Numbered from the stretch's first letter, positions 25,581 to 34,166 are shown. The stretch: 64,000 bases of DNA from Sulfuricella denitrificans skB26 (GCF_000297055.2 NC_022357.1:2367501-2431500); one strand, 5' to 3'. Numbers and translations are program-made. The notes: generated by a model from the sequence alone, not told the origin.

Positions 25581-26525
25581 TCACACCTTGCGCCTACGTA
25601 TCACCCAACCCATTCCGCTCAGGCCAATGCCGAACAGCGCTAGACTGATGGGCTCTGGTACAGTCACTTCCTGTTGCAGTTGACCGCCTCCGATCTCCTG
25701 CAGATAAGTGCCTGTCCCTGCCCAGAAGTGGTCGAGTGCGCCAAAACCCAGGCCTTCGAGTGCGGCGGCTGTCCCGTCAGTGTATTGGAACAGGTTCACC
25801 TTGGACCATGTGCCGTCTGCGTTCTTTTTTGCTTGCAGCAGGAAATCTGACGTCATGTCCGAGACAAACATATAGCCGTTCACAAACGACATGCCGTCCA
25901 TGTGACCGCCAGCCAAGTTACCGAAGGTGAATTCCTGCATCCAGGCAGAGCCGTCCCAGCTGTACACTGCGCGCGCGCCTTCGCTCGCGGTATACCAAGT
26001 CCCGGTCGCGGTGTCCTGGGTCACGAACGACCCGACTGTCGATAGCACAGTGCTTGTAACCCCCGTGCCAAGGTCATACTTTATTAGCCCCGCACCGCCA
26101 ATACCGCCCCACGTGCCACCTGCCCCGCGATAATAGAGCGCGTCTGCCGTGGCAAACATGCCGGATTGACTCTGGCCGTCTATACCTGTATTGCCGTAAA
26201 TTGTAGGGGCGCTAAAGGTGCGCGCCACCATGGGCCCAGTGTCGAGCGGATTATCGGGATGAACATTGGCGTCAGTCCCCCCCGACAGGCTTACGGTCCA
26301 GCGCGCAATCTGGCCATTGCCGACGTTGGCATAGACATAATTGCCATAGGAAGCGGTGTCATAAATCGAACCAGTCCCCAAACTGGTGTAGGTCGGACTG
26401 GCATAGACATAGTAGTTGCCATCGACAGCACCTGGAGTAATTAAATTCGCCATTGCGCTTGCGCTCATCAAGGCCATCGCGCCCGCTACAGCCACCGCGA
26501 TTCGATTTGCCTGAGTCTTTTTCAT
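25581..26525 (-). CDS. PEP-CTERM sorting-domain protein, large
   Basis: 314 residues from ATG 26525, preceded by GAAAGGAAAAATC; a TTG 15 bp further out is not needed. A signal peptide (ends SASAMA) leads into a beta-rich extracellular region with repeated Tyr/Gly/Ser/Thr stretches (GNYYVYASPTY, YGNYVYANVGNG, GAVYSWDGSAW-like). The C-terminal sorting signal is VPEPISLALFGIGLSGMGW followed by VIRRRKV. It is predicted to be processed by exosortase at the cell surface. It has its own sigma-54 promoter and activator box. Confidence 0.9.
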   Translation of the reverse strand: MKKTQANRIAVAVAGAMALMSASAMANLITPGAVDGNYYVYASPTYTSLGTGSIYDTASYGNYVYANVGNGQIARWTVSLSGGTDANVHPDNPLDTGPMVARTFSAPTIYGNTGIDGQSQSGMFATADALYYRGAGGTWGGIGGAGLIKYDLGTGVTSTVLSTVGSFVTQDTATGTWYTASEGARAVYSWDGSAWMQEFTFGNLAGGHMDGMSFVNGYMFVSDMTSDFLLQAKKNADGTWSKVNLFQYTDGTAAALEGLGFGALDHFWAGTGTYLQEIGGGQLQQEVTVPEPISLALFGIGLSGMGWVIRRRKV

Positions 26526-26625
26526 GATTTTTCCTTTCAATATAAAAAATAACGGAAAAACATATAGAGGTTAGACACGATTAATGTATTCGCCAATTGC
26601 TATCGTACTATCCTTACCAATTCAT

Positions 26626-26643
26626 TAAGCATTACCCATGCCA
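26626..26643 (-). promoter_or_regulatory. Sigma-54 promoter of PEP-CTERM gene 2
   Basis: On the minus strand TGGCATGGGTAATGCTTA, with 10 bp between GG and GC. It differs from the box of PEP-CTERM gene 1 (20614-20631) only in the central four positions; about 100 bp before the start codon. Confidence 0.7.
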
Positions 26644-26733
26644 GCAGAGCACATCTCAATAATACCATTCATAAACAGTAAGTTAAATTAATATTGAGTG
26701 ACTTCATCCTTTTTTTAAAAGCTTTCAAAGTTA

Positions 26734-26753
26734 CACTGTAATAAATGTCGACA
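26734..26753 (-). promoter_or_regulatory. Candidate activator box of the PEP-CTERM regulon (site 2)
   Basis: On the minus strand TGTCGACATTTATTACAGTG, of the form TGTCG-N6-ATTACA. It lies 91 bp upstream of the sigma-54 box at 26626-26643. Confidence 0.5.
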
Positions 26754-27060
26754 TTCAGATCTGTTTAGTCAGAGATCAGCCGTTCCTACACTTGAGCATC
26801 CTCAATACGATGATGAAATACACGCCGAAGCCAATAGAATTGAGCCCTCTCAGGGAAGTCGAAAGTAAGGGTACGCATGACACGCGGATGAGAGAAGAAG
26901 GTTTTTAACAAGAAAATGGCGAATTTACTGGCTGTTGGCTGTCAAATATTCCGACACCATGACGGAGGCGATGGGGGGGGTGTGGACTGCTACAGCACTC
27001 AGGAGGCCATGATCACCCCTCTTCATAAGGGCAGGAAGCATGGACTTGGTCAGCGCTTCC
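26754..27060. other. Intergenic stretch, no supported gene
   Basis: About 300 bp between the PEP-CTERM gene 2 control region and the greB stop. A short plus-strand frame from 26916 runs into the antisense of greB and is not supported. A G8 run lies at 26971-26978. Confidence 0.5.
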
Positions 27061-27633
27061 CTAGGCAGCCAAATTCGTATTCAACGTCACGTAACGCACC
27101 TCAAGGATTTCCATCTCATCCACCCCTCCCGGCGTGCGCAGCGTCACCGTGTCTCCCTCGCGCGCCTTGAGCAGCGCCCGCGCCAGTGGCGAAACCCAGC
27201 TGATCATGCCCTGTCCGGCATCAGCCTCGTCCACGCCGACGATGCTGTAGGTGTGCTCCTCTCCATCCTGGCCGCACACCGTCACGGTGGCGCCGAAGAA
27301 CACCTGGTCGCATTCCTCGCGCTCACCCGGGTCGACCACCTCGGCGTTATCCAGGCGTTTGGAAAGAAAACGGATGCGCCTGTCGATCTCGCGCAACCGC
27401 TTCTTGCCATAGATGTAATCGCCGTTTTCCGAACGGTCACCGTTTGAAGCTGCCCAGGTAATGGTTTTTACCAGCGCCGGACGCTCGGTCTTCCATAGCT
27501 GATCAAACTCGTCCTTGAGGCGCTGGTATCCCGTCGGGGTGATGTAGTTCTTCAGCCCCAGCGGCAGTTGCTGCGCCGGCTCGATCTCTTCCTCTTCCGC
27601 ATCGTCGTTCTCGCGGGTAAACGCTTTGCTCAT
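27061..27633 (-). CDS. greB: Transcription elongation factor GreB
   Basis: 190 residues. The N-terminal coiled coil has the Gre signature TWAASNGDRSENGDY (acidic tip D/E residues) and YGKKRLREIDRRIRFL; the C-terminal FKBP-like domain has FGATVTV and GQGMISWVSPLARALL. GreB stimulates transcript cleavage in backtracked RNA polymerase. The length is more than E. coli GreB because of an acidic N-terminal extension (EEEEIEPAQQ). The ATG is one base from the end of palindromic repeat B and no Shine-Dalgarno sequence remains upstream. Confidence 0.93.
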   Translation of the reverse strand: MSKAFTRENDDAEEEEIEPAQQLPLGLKNYITPTGYQRLKDEFDQLWKTERPALVKTITWAASNGDRSENGDYIYGKKRLREIDRRIRFLSKRLDNAEVVDPGEREECDQVFFGATVTVCGQDGEEHTYSIVGVDEADAGQGMISWVSPLARALLKAREGDTVTLRTPGGVDEMEILEVRYVTLNTNLAA

Positions 27634-27634
27634 T

Positions 27635-27904
27635 AGGGCGTGTTAACATTAATTTCGCGTCTGCGACGGGGGCGATTTGGGATGCAGCCCGCGAAGCAAG
27701 ACGCGCAGTGGTGCAAGCCACCACAAGCGGCTTGCGACAAAGGGGGGCGCCCAAATCGCCCCCGTCCCGAAGGGTTGTTGCGAGAAATGCGCGTCTGCGT
27801 TGTTGCAAAGCTTGCGAATGGAGCAACCATTCGCCGCGCCTCGCGCCTAGCATCCATCGCTTTCTCGCAACAACGCAGGCGTGAAATTAATGTTAACACG
27901 CCCT
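27635..27904. repeat. Large structured palindromic repeat, copy B
   Basis: 270 bp. Outer arms AGGGCGTGTTAACATTAATT(TC) at 27635-27656 pair perfectly with 27883-27904. Second arms 27666-27681 and 27750-27765 (16 bp, perfect) enclose GTGGTG-caagc-CACCAC (27708-27724). Third arms 27774-27787 and 27861-27874 (14 bp, perfect) enclose the core hairpin GCGAATGG-agcaa-CCATTCGC (27814-27834). The core region is nearly identical to copy A, while the arm sequences differ but remain self-complementary. It fills the whole gap between greB and the upstream gene, overlapping the latter's TAG. Confidence 0.9.
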
Positions 27905-28547
27905 AGTTCTGTTCCAGTTCTTCCAGTGCCTCGGTGGCGATTTCACGCACCTCTTTGTCTTCGTCATCGAGACAGGCGCGCAACCACGGTGCCACTTGCT
28001 GGCCGCCAATCAGTGACAGAAAATGGCAGGCATCGGCCCGGGTGAGCGCATCGCCATTTTTGGTCAACGCGCCCAAATCGGGGATCATCGTCTCGGCGAG
28101 TCCACTGCCCTGCAGCTCTTCAAGCACCGCTCCTATCCCCAGACGCACCGCCATGCTGGAATCCGGCCGTTCCATCAAGCGCACCAACGCCCGCAACCGT
28201 GACGGCTCCTGCCGCGCCATCTCCTCGACCTTGGCGCGACGACCACTGGTCAACATCTGAAAAAAATAGTCTGCCATGCCGTCAAGGCTCCCAGCCTGTT
28301 CGGCCCAGCGACGCAGTTCGGCGGGAGGCTGCACGCCCTCCAGTTCGAACGGGCCGATTCTGGTCCACGGCACCGTCCTTACCCCAAGTTCTGACGCGCG
28401 CTCTGGGTGAACAGCAACATTAACCGCTTCCAGCCGCCCGATAGCGCCCTCCTTGAGCAGGCTGCTCAAGCCTTCTAGCACTGCTGGGCAATGCGGACAA
28501 CCGGGTGCAAGCAGCAGCAAGGCATCGGGAATAGCGTTTTGATTCAT
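27903..28547 (-). CDS. Thioredoxin-fold protein with HEAT-like C-terminal domain
   Basis: 214 residues from ATG 28547, preceded by AGGTG; a GTG at 28556 is an alternative. The N-terminal domain is thioredoxin-like with a CPHC active site (APGCPHCPAVLEGL) and a cis-Pro strand (VRTVPWTRIG). The C-terminal half consists of short helical repeats (RLRALVRLMERPDSSMAVRLGIG, ADACHFLSLIGG, DDEDKEVREIATEALEEL) like HEAT/PBS-lyase repeats. The combination suggests a redox protein with a docking module. Its TAG overlaps palindromic repeat B. It is divergent from a thioredoxin gene. Confidence 0.85.
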   Translation of the reverse strand: MNQNAIPDALLLLAPGCPHCPAVLEGLSSLLKEGAIGRLEAVNVAVHPERASELGVRTVPWTRIGPFELEGVQPPAELRRWAEQAGSLDGMADYFFQMLTSGRRAKVEEMARQEPSRLRALVRLMERPDSSMAVRLGIGAVLEELQGSGLAETMIPDLGALTKNGDALTRADACHFLSLIGGQQVAPWLRACLDDEDKEVREIATEALEELEQN

Positions 28548-28580
28548 GGCGTTCACCTGACAACAATCTCGAAAGTAGAA

Positions 28581-28608
28581 TTGACGCGACAGTAGATCAT
28601 ATTAGCAT
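28581..28608 (+). promoter_or_regulatory. Candidate sigma-70 promoter for the thioredoxin gene
   Basis: TTGACG, a 16 bp spacer and TAGCAT in the divergent region, about 80 bp before the thioredoxin start codon. Confidence 0.4.
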
Positions 28609-28688
28609 TTAATGATATTTTATCGAATTGCGCCGGGAAGATAGAATCCCTTGCCTCGGCGCCCATCACTTTTCTGGAGAAACCAAGT

Positions 28689-29060
28689 ATGGCAACAGTT
28701 GACCTTAACCAGGGCAATTTCGAGAGTACCGTCATTGGCAATGATATCGTGATCGTGGATTTCTGGGCGCCGTGGTGCGGTCCATGCCGCTCCTTCGCCC
28801 CCACCTACGAGCAAATGTCGGAAAAATACCCCGACATCACCTTTGCCAAGGTCAATACCGAAGCCGAAACCGATCTTGCCGGCTATTTCCAGATCCGCTC
28901 GATCCCGACCCTGATGGTGTTTCGCGAAAAAGTGGTGATCTACTCCGAGGCTGGCGCCTTGCCTGCCTCCGGGCTGGAGCAACTGATCGAGCAAGTGAAG
29001 GGGCTCGACATGGTTGAAGTGCATAAGCAGATCGCGGCCGAAGAAGCCAAGGGCAGCTAG
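28689..29060 (+). CDS. Thioredoxin family protein
   Basis: 123 residues with the classical active site WAPWCGPC and the cis-proline loop SIPTLMVF. The ribosome site TCTGGAGAAACC precedes ATG. A short C-terminal extension (EVHKQIAAEEAKGS) goes beyond the usual 108 residues. It is a cytosolic disulfide reductase of the TrxA/TrxC type. The last four bases overlap the end of the convergent gene at 29057. Confidence 0.93.
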   Translation: MATVDLNQGNFESTVIGNDIVIVDFWAPWCGPCRSFAPTYEQMSEKYPDITFAKVNTEAETDLAGYFQIRSIPTLMVFREKVVIYSEAGALPASGLEQLIEQVKGLDMVEVHKQIAAEEAKGS

Positions 29061-30130
29061 TCTAGCAAATTCTGCAGAAAATCCGCGGCCTGCGCTATCC
29101 CTTCGGGCTGGACCGGCGTCGTGGGCGGCAACGCCCACAGCGCCTCCAGTTGTGCGGCAATGGCACCCTGTTCCAGCGCGGCACGCTCCACTTCCATGCA
29201 ACGGCCCTGCCGCTTCAGCCATTCCACCAGATACTGCGCCTCCGGCCAGTCTTTACGGTCGAGATACAGCACCGGCACCCCATTGCAGGCCGCCTCGGCA
29301 AAACTGCCATAGCCTGGCTTGGTCAACAGCGCATCGCAGGAAGCCAGCACATCGGTAAAATCCATGCCCAGGGATTCCAGTTCCACCGCGTCGGGATGAC
29401 GCACCTGCCATGAGGATTGCACCACCCAGCGCACGCCGGGAATGCGTGGCCAGCTATCCAGCGCCAGGCGGAAGGCAATGCCGCCCATGGCGATCAGCAC
29501 CAGCCGGTCGTCGTTTGATATCCCCAGCCGGGCCGCCATTTCGGCACGGCGGCTGCGTCCCAACCGGGCGATGGGGCCGATAGTGCGACTATTTGCCAAA
29601 TTCTCCATCGGCATAGCGGGCAGTGGCCTGAGAAAATACGCGGCGCTGTTGTAGGCATCGAGCATCTGGCTGTGAATTTCTGGCGCTTCCGGCCGGTCAT
29701 GGCAGTAATGGCCGTAGATATCCGCCCAGTTGAGGGAACACATCCCCACCGAGGGAATTCCCGCACTGGCTGCGGCAGCAAGGCTGAGGTAGGGCACGTT
29801 GGCAAACAACAAATCAGGCGCGAGCGCGGCCATGGTCTCTGCTTCACGTGCCACCATGCCCTTCCAGTCACGGTGAAAATTCCGATAGGCCTCGGCACTT
29901 TCCTCCACATTCACCGCCACTGCATCCACCATCTCCATGCCGAAATCGAGCGCCTTGGAAATCAGCGTGAAATCGCAGTGAAAACGCCGCGCCAGCACCT
30001 CGTGTGGCGCCCCGCTACGCAGTGTCACTCGCATGCCGGGCAGACGTTCTGCCAGCGCGTTGACCACCGGCGCGGTCTGCGCGATATGGCCGAAGCCGTG
30101 ATAGGAAAGATCGACCAGCAGATGGGGCAT
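29057..30130 (-). CDS. GT-B-fold glycosyltransferase-like protein
   Basis: 357 residues from ATG 30130 (a TTG at 30133 is an alternative). The N-terminal half has the MurG-like opening VDLSYHGFGHIAQTAPVVNAL, and the C-terminal half has a nucleotide-sugar binding region (LASCDALLTKPGYGSFAEAACNGVPVLYL). This layout is shared with a group of unassigned glycosyltransferases near the L-arabinokinase N-terminal domain. No membrane segment is present. It is 9 bp downstream of hda on the same strand, a pairing I cannot explain functionally. Confidence 0.75.
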   Translation of the reverse strand: MPHLLVDLSYHGFGHIAQTAPVVNALAERLPGMRVTLRSGAPHEVLARRFHCDFTLISKALDFGMEMVDAVAVNVEESAEAYRNFHRDWKGMVAREAETMAALAPDLLFANVPYLSLAAAASAGIPSVGMCSLNWADIYGHYCHDRPEAPEIHSQMLDAYNSAAYFLRPLPAMPMENLANSRTIGPIARLGRSRRAEMAARLGISNDDRLVLIAMGGIAFRLALDSWPRIPGVRWVVQSSWQVRHPDAVELESLGMDFTDVLASCDALLTKPGYGSFAEAACNGVPVLYLDRKDWPEAQYLVEWLKRQGRCMEVERAALEQGAIAAQLEALWALPPTTPVQPEGIAQAADFLQNLLD

Positions 30131-30139
30131 CAATCGGGA

Positions 30140-30811
30140 TCAGACTTCCATCTGCAGCGTTTCACGCAACAGCGGTACGGTGATGGGGCGCTTGGTTTCG
30201 AGGGAGTAGCGGTCGAGCGTATCCAGCGCCCCCAGCAGCGACGGCAGGTCGCGCCGCCAGTGGCGAAGCAGGTATTCCGCCACACCAGCCCCGAGTCGGA
30301 AGCCGCGGCTTGCGGCGTGGGCGTGCAGCGCCTGCACCTTCTCGTCGTCGCTGAGGCCATGAATTTGATAAATCAGCCCCCAGCCGAGTCGGGTCACCAC
30401 ATCGGGACGCATCGGGAGCTGTGCCGGGGCACACTGCCCGCTGGTCAGGAGACGCCCCCGCCCTTCGCGCAGCCGGTTGTAAAGATTGAACAGCGCGATC
30501 TGACCCTCGCCGTCCAGCTGGCCGACATCGTCCAGCGCCACCGCATCGTAACCTTCCAGATGATCCGGTAGCGCCGCACCGCACTGCACGTAAACCGATT
30601 TCAACCCGTACCGCGAAACGGCCCCCACAAACGCATGCAGCAAATGCGTCTTGCCGCTACTAGGCTCGCCCCAAAGGTAAATAAAACGCTCCGGTTGCGC
30701 GCCAGCAGCACTTTCGCTCAAGGCTTGCAGCACTTCCACATTGCGCCCGGCAACAAAATTGTCCAGCGTGGGGGTGAAGTCGGGGGAGATTTCGAGCAGT
30801 AGCTGTTTCAT
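30140..30811 (-). CDS. hda: DnaA regulatory inactivator Hda
   Basis: 223 residues. An N-terminal clamp-binding motif (QLLLEI, residues 3-8) is followed by a AAA+ domain homologous to DnaA domain III: Walker A GEPSSGKTHL and Walker B-like DAVALDDVGQL. No DNA-binding domain IV is present. With the beta clamp, Hda stimulates hydrolysis of DnaA-ATP and limits re-initiation. Its position close to perM and purM-purN is the usual betaproteobacterial synteny. Confidence 0.92.
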   Translation of the reverse strand: MKQLLLEISPDFTPTLDNFVAGRNVEVLQALSESAAGAQPERFIYLWGEPSSGKTHLLHAFVGAVSRYGLKSVYVQCGAALPDHLEGYDAVALDDVGQLDGEGQIALFNLYNRLREGRGRLLTSGQCAPAQLPMRPDVVTRLGWGLIYQIHGLSDDEKVQALHAHAASRGFRLGAGVAEYLLRHWRRDLPSLLGALDTLDRYSLETKRPITVPLLRETLQMEV

Positions 30812-30921
30812 TTTTTAACGGAAAATCAGGTTATCCGTATTTTAGCAGCTTGAGCAGCGCCTGCAGCGGTTTGTAAAAACCGGGTATGATTCAGCGTTTC
30901 ATTCATCCAGTTTTCTCGCCG

Positions 30922-31239
30922 ATGGATTTCACGGATTTGCTTTTCATTCTGTTACTTGCCGCGCTCGCCGGATTCTGGCTCGACAGCCTGCGCGCCCTCG
31001 AAACCGCGCGAAATGCGGGCAAACGCGCCTGTAACAGCGCAGGGGTCCAATTTCTCGACGACACAGTCACTGTCACCGCCTTGGCTCTGAAACGTAACAC
31101 GGGGGGGCAACTGGCAATCCGGCGGACCTATCATTTCGAATTCAGCGATACCGGAGATAACCGACTGGAAGGCACTCTCGTATTGCTGGGTGCTCGTGTT
31201 GAATCGGTGGAAATGGAGCCGTTCCGGTTCATGCAATAA
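30922..31239 (+). CDS. DUF3301 family membrane-anchored protein
   Basis: 105 residues from ATG 30922, giving the family's MDFTDLLFILLLAALAGFWLD opening (given in parts of a longer hydrophobic helix); ATG 30886 would add 12 unconserved residues. One N-terminal transmembrane helix is followed by a soluble part with CNSAGVQFLDDTVTVTAL and a beta-rich C-terminus. The function is not known. It is divergent from hda and not obviously coupled to the cold-shock gene 224 bp away. Confidence 0.8.
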   Translation: MDFTDLLFILLLAALAGFWLDSLRALETARNAGKRACNSAGVQFLDDTVTVTALALKRNTGGQLAIRRTYHFEFSDTGDNRLEGTLVLLGARVESVEMEPFRFMQ

Positions 31240-31320
31240 CCCTCTTATTATTTCTTGCTGCCAAAACGAAACAAACTTCACCCCAGGACCAGCCATGAAA
31301 TCGTTCAGATTAATAATCGC

Positions 31321-31349
31321 TTGACTTGTCAAAATATAAGGCGTAAAAA
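31321..31349 (+). promoter_or_regulatory. Candidate sigma-70 promoter of the cold-shock gene
   Basis: TTGACT, a 17 bp spacer and TAAAAA. It leaves a 5' leader of roughly 105 nt before ATG 31464, typical of cold-inducible csp mRNAs. Confidence 0.5.
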
Positions 31350-31463
31350 CTCTCTGGTGTTTGGATTCAAGTTTTTTGCACTATCGGTTTCGCCGTTTGC
31401 AGTCTTGGAATTCAGGCATTTTCGCGGGATTTCCCGTTTTTTTATTAGCAAGGGACTACGTAA

Positions 31464-31667
31464 ATGGCAACTGGTACTGTAAAATGGTTTAACGATTCCA
31501 AGGGTTTCGGCTTCATCACTCCGGACGACGGCAGCGAAGATCTGTTCGCGCACTTCTCCGCGATTCAGATGGGCGGATTCAAAACCTTGAAAGAAGGTCA
31601 AAAGGTGCAGTTTGAAATCACCCAAGGCCCCAAGGGTAAGCAAGCTTCCAACATCCAAGCCGCCTAA
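31464..31667 (+). CDS. Cold-shock protein (CspA family)
   Basis: 67 residues with both RNA-binding motifs, KGFGFI (RNP1) and DLFAHFS (RNP2), and the usual opening [11 protein letters not shown]. It is an RNA chaperone that melts mRNA secondary structure in the cytoplasm. The leader is long and A/T-rich and a strong terminator follows, so the gene is monocistronic. Whether it is cold-induced cannot be told from sequence. Confidence 0.95.
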   Translation: MATGTVKWFNDSKGFGFITPDDGSEDLFAHFSAIQMGGFKTLKEGQKVQFEITQGPKGKQASNIQAA

Positions 31668-31687
31668 GTATTAGCGCTTGAATGCTA

Positions 31688-31718
31688 CGCCCCGGAGCCA
31701 CGGCTCCGGGGCGTTTTT
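31688..31718 (+). terminator. Rho-independent terminator of the cold-shock gene
   Basis: CGCCCCGGAGCC-ac-GGCTCCGGGGCG followed by TTTTT. A 12 bp stem, 20 bp after the stop. Confidence 0.93.
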
Positions 31719-31763
31719 ACTTGTACTATGCACCACGGAGTGGGGCGTAGTGTTTGTGCCGAC

Positions 31764-32831
31764 CTACCGGTACAAACTGCTCTTCAGATAGCTCTTCCGC
31801 AACAACCGCAAGCCCACCAGCAGCACTGCGCTGATCGGCAATGCCAGTAGCACACCGAAGAAACCGAACAACTGCCCGAATGCCAATACCGCAAAAATCA
31901 CTGCGACCGGATGCAGGCCGATACGATCGCCAACCAACCAGGGCGTCACTACCACTCCCTCCAACATCTGACCTGCGCCGAATACGATCCACACCGGAAT
32001 CATTCCGCCCAGGCTCTGGAACTGCATCAGTCCTGCTAGCGTCGCCAGAGTCAGGCCGACGATCATGCCGAGGTAGGGCACGAACACCAGCAAGCCGGCG
32101 ATAATTCCGATCGGCAATGCCAGTTCCAGCCCGACCAGCCATAAACCGAGCGCGTAAAACAGGCTCATCAACAGCATCACCGAGATCTGGCCACGCAAAA
32201 AACTGCCCAGCACTTCATCCACTTCCCGAACTACCGCACTGACCTGTTCGTGCCAGCGGCGCGGAATCACCCCGTCGATGCGGGCGACGATCAGGTTCCA
32301 GTCGCGCAGCACGTAAAACAGCACCACCGGCACCAGCACCAGATTGACGAAAAAGCCTACCAGTGCCAGCCCCCCGCTTTTAATTGAAGGCAGGAATTGC
32401 GCCGCAAAGCCGCCGGCGCTTTGCCAATGTTCGGCCAACGCCTGTTTGAGATATGCACTGTCAAACTGCAATTCCACGTCGAACCGGGACTTCAGCCAAG
32501 GCGCCAGATGCTGCCTGAACCAGTCAAGGTAGCCCGGCAAGCGCTCTATGAACAATGACACCTGCTTCTCGAATAGCGGGATCATGATCAGCAGCAGAGC
32601 GGAAAATAAACCAAACAGGAACACCATGACCAGGATTGTGCTGAGGGTGCGGGGTATTTTCAGGCCAGCCAGCCGTTCCACCAGCGGGTTGCAAATATAG
32701 GCGAGAATAGCCGCGAACAGGAACGGCGCGAGGATAGGACTGAGCAGGTAAAACAGTCCACCCACCGCGACGACCGGCAACAGCCACCACAGGTGTCGGA
32801 GATTGAGTTCTTCAAGGCGTTTCGTGTCCAT
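31764..32831 (-). CDS. AI-2E/PerM family membrane protein
   Basis: 355 residues with about eight transmembrane helices in the family layout: two N-terminal pairs, a long periplasmic or amphipathic middle (FEKQVSLFIERLPGYLDWFRQHL), then clustered helices with LVFVPYLGMIVG and a late LVGDRIGLHPVAVIFAVLAFGQLFGF signature. Members are proposed transporters (AI-2, Na+/H+) or permeases; the substrate is unknown here. It is divergent from purM, as in many betaproteobacteria. Confidence 0.9.
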   Translation of the reverse strand: MDTKRLEELNLRHLWWLLPVVAVGGLFYLLSPILAPFLFAAILAYICNPLVERLAGLKIPRTLSTILVMVFLFGLFSALLLIMIPLFEKQVSLFIERLPGYLDWFRQHLAPWLKSRFDVELQFDSAYLKQALAEHWQSAGGFAAQFLPSIKSGGLALVGFFVNLVLVPVVLFYVLRDWNLIVARIDGVIPRRWHEQVSAVVREVDEVLGSFLRGQISVMLLMSLFYALGLWLVGLELALPIGIIAGLLVFVPYLGMIVGLTLATLAGLMQFQSLGGMIPVWIVFGAGQMLEGVVVTPWLVGDRIGLHPVAVIFAVLAFGQLFGFFGVLLALPISAVLLVGLRLLRKSYLKSSLYR

Positions 32832-32972
32832 TTGGGATAAACCTATAAACGGCAGTTAACCGCTTCACTATGCATTTAATACAATGATTATAAATAATTT
32901 CTTTATTAGCTCCGCGTTCACCTGCTTAGTGAGTACGCTACGAGGCGAATTGCACAATTATTTGAACACGTG

Positions 32973-33035
32973 ACTGCGTTATAACTTCTTGGAATGGAAC
33001 GACCATTCCGCGTCGTTATGCCTTGCCCTGTATCC
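32973..33035. repeat. Degenerate core of the palindromic repeat family (copy C)
   Basis: CTGCGTT...GGAATGG-aacga-CCATTCC...GCCTTGCCC...TATCC aligns by eye with the core of copies A and B (CTGCG..GTTGC..GCGAATGG-RRCAA-CCATTCGC..GCGCCT.GCATCC). Only the core hairpin is clear; the outer arms are not. It lies in the divergent region between perM and purM. Confidence 0.55.
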
Positions 33036-33116
33036 AAAAAATCGCACACTTCGCCCCGTCCAACTGCTGTTTCTAGGTTAAAATACCACAATTTACAAAT
33101 TTACGCGGAGCCTCCC

Positions 33117-34166
33117 TTGAACCAGCCCGACTCAACCAAAAATTCCCTGAGCTACCGCGATGCAGGCGTGGACATCGATGCCGGTGACGCTCTGGTAGAG
33201 AACATCAAGCCATTCGCCAAGCGCACCATGCGTCCTGAAGTACTCGGCGGCCTCGGCGGCTTCGGCGCATTGTTCGAAATCTCAAAGAAATACAAAAACC
33301 CGGTACTGGTCTCCGGCACCGACGGTGTCGGCACCAAACTCAAGCTCGCCTTCATGCTCGACAAACACGACACCGTCGGCATCGACCTGGTGGCGATGAG
33401 CGTCAACGACATCCTGGTGCAGGGCGCGGAGCCGCTGTTCTTCCTCGACTACTTCGCCTGCGGCAAGCTCGATGTCACCACCGCCACCGATGTCATCAAG
33501 GGCATCGCGGCGGGCTGCGAACAAGCCGGCTGCGCGCTGATCGGCGGCGAAACCGCCGAGATGCCCGGCATGTACCCAGCGGGCGAGTACGACCTCGCCG
33601 GCTTCGCTGTGGGCGCAGCGGAAAAAGACAAACTCATCAACGGTTCGACCATCGCCGCCGGCGATGCGGTACTCGGCCTAGCCTCCAGCGGCGCGCACTC
33701 GAACGGCTATTCGCTGATCCGCAAGATCATCGAGCGCAGCGGGATTGACCTCAACTCGGATTTCCACGGCCAGCCGTTACGTGACGTGGTGCTGGCGCCG
33801 ACGCGCATCTACGTCAAACCGATGCTAGCGCTGATGGAACAGCTGCCGGTCAAAGGCATGGCCCACATTACCGGCGGTGGCCTGCTCGAAAACATCCCGC
33901 GTGTGCTGCCGGAAAACCTGACGGCAGTACTGAACAAAAACAGCTGGGACATGCCGCCACTGTTTTCCTGGATGCAACAGGAAGGCAACGTGGCCGAGAA
34001 GGAAATGCACCGCACTTTCAACTGCGGTATCGGCATGGCGGTAATCGTCGCCGCTGCGGATGCCGAGCGCGCCATGCAGCTGCTGCGCGATGCAGGCGAA
34101 ACAATATGGCAGATAGGCAGCGTCGAGAAACGCGCCGAAGGGCAGCCGCAAACCGTGGTGCAATGA
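33117..34166 (+). CDS. purM: Phosphoribosylformylglycinamidine cyclo-ligase (AIR synthetase)
   Basis: 349 residues from TTG 33117, chosen because GGAG lies 6 nt upstream and the length then fits the family (E. coli 345); a further in-frame ATG would add 41 unrelated residues. Motifs: [64 protein letters not shown] and [13 protein letters not shown]. It makes aminoimidazole ribotide in purine synthesis using ATP. Its TGA overlaps the purN ATG. Confidence 0.96.
   Translation: MNQPDSTKNSLSYRDAGVDIDAGDALVENIKPFAKRTMRPEVLGGLGGFGALFEISKKYKNPVLVSGTDGVGTKLKLAFMLDKHDTVGIDLVAMSVNDILVQGAEPLFFLDYFACGKLDVTTATDVIKGIAAGCEQAGCALIGGETAEMPGMYPAGEYDLAGFAVGAAEKDKLINGSTIAAGDAVLGLASSGAHSNGYSLIRKIIERSGIDLNSDFHGQPLRDVVLAPTRIYVKPMLALMEQLPVKGMAHITGGGLLENIPRVLPENLTAVLNKNSWDMPPLFSWMQQEGNVAEKEMHRTFNCGIGMAVIVAAADAERAMQLLRDAGETIWQIGSVEKRAEGQPQTVVQ

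Noticed and set aside
26916-27170. 84-codon plus-strand frame overlapping the end of greB
   Set aside because: Mostly antisense to greB; composition and lack of a ribosome site argue against coding.
27635-27904. Repeat B as a Tc1/mariner-type MITE with TA duplication
   Set aside because: TA flanks copy B on both sides, but copy A has no matching duplication, so transposition signature is not supported.
27633-27906. Two 88-codon frames on opposite strands, both starting MLTLISRLR
   Set aside because: Same explanation for repeat B; the palindrome generates mirrored frames.
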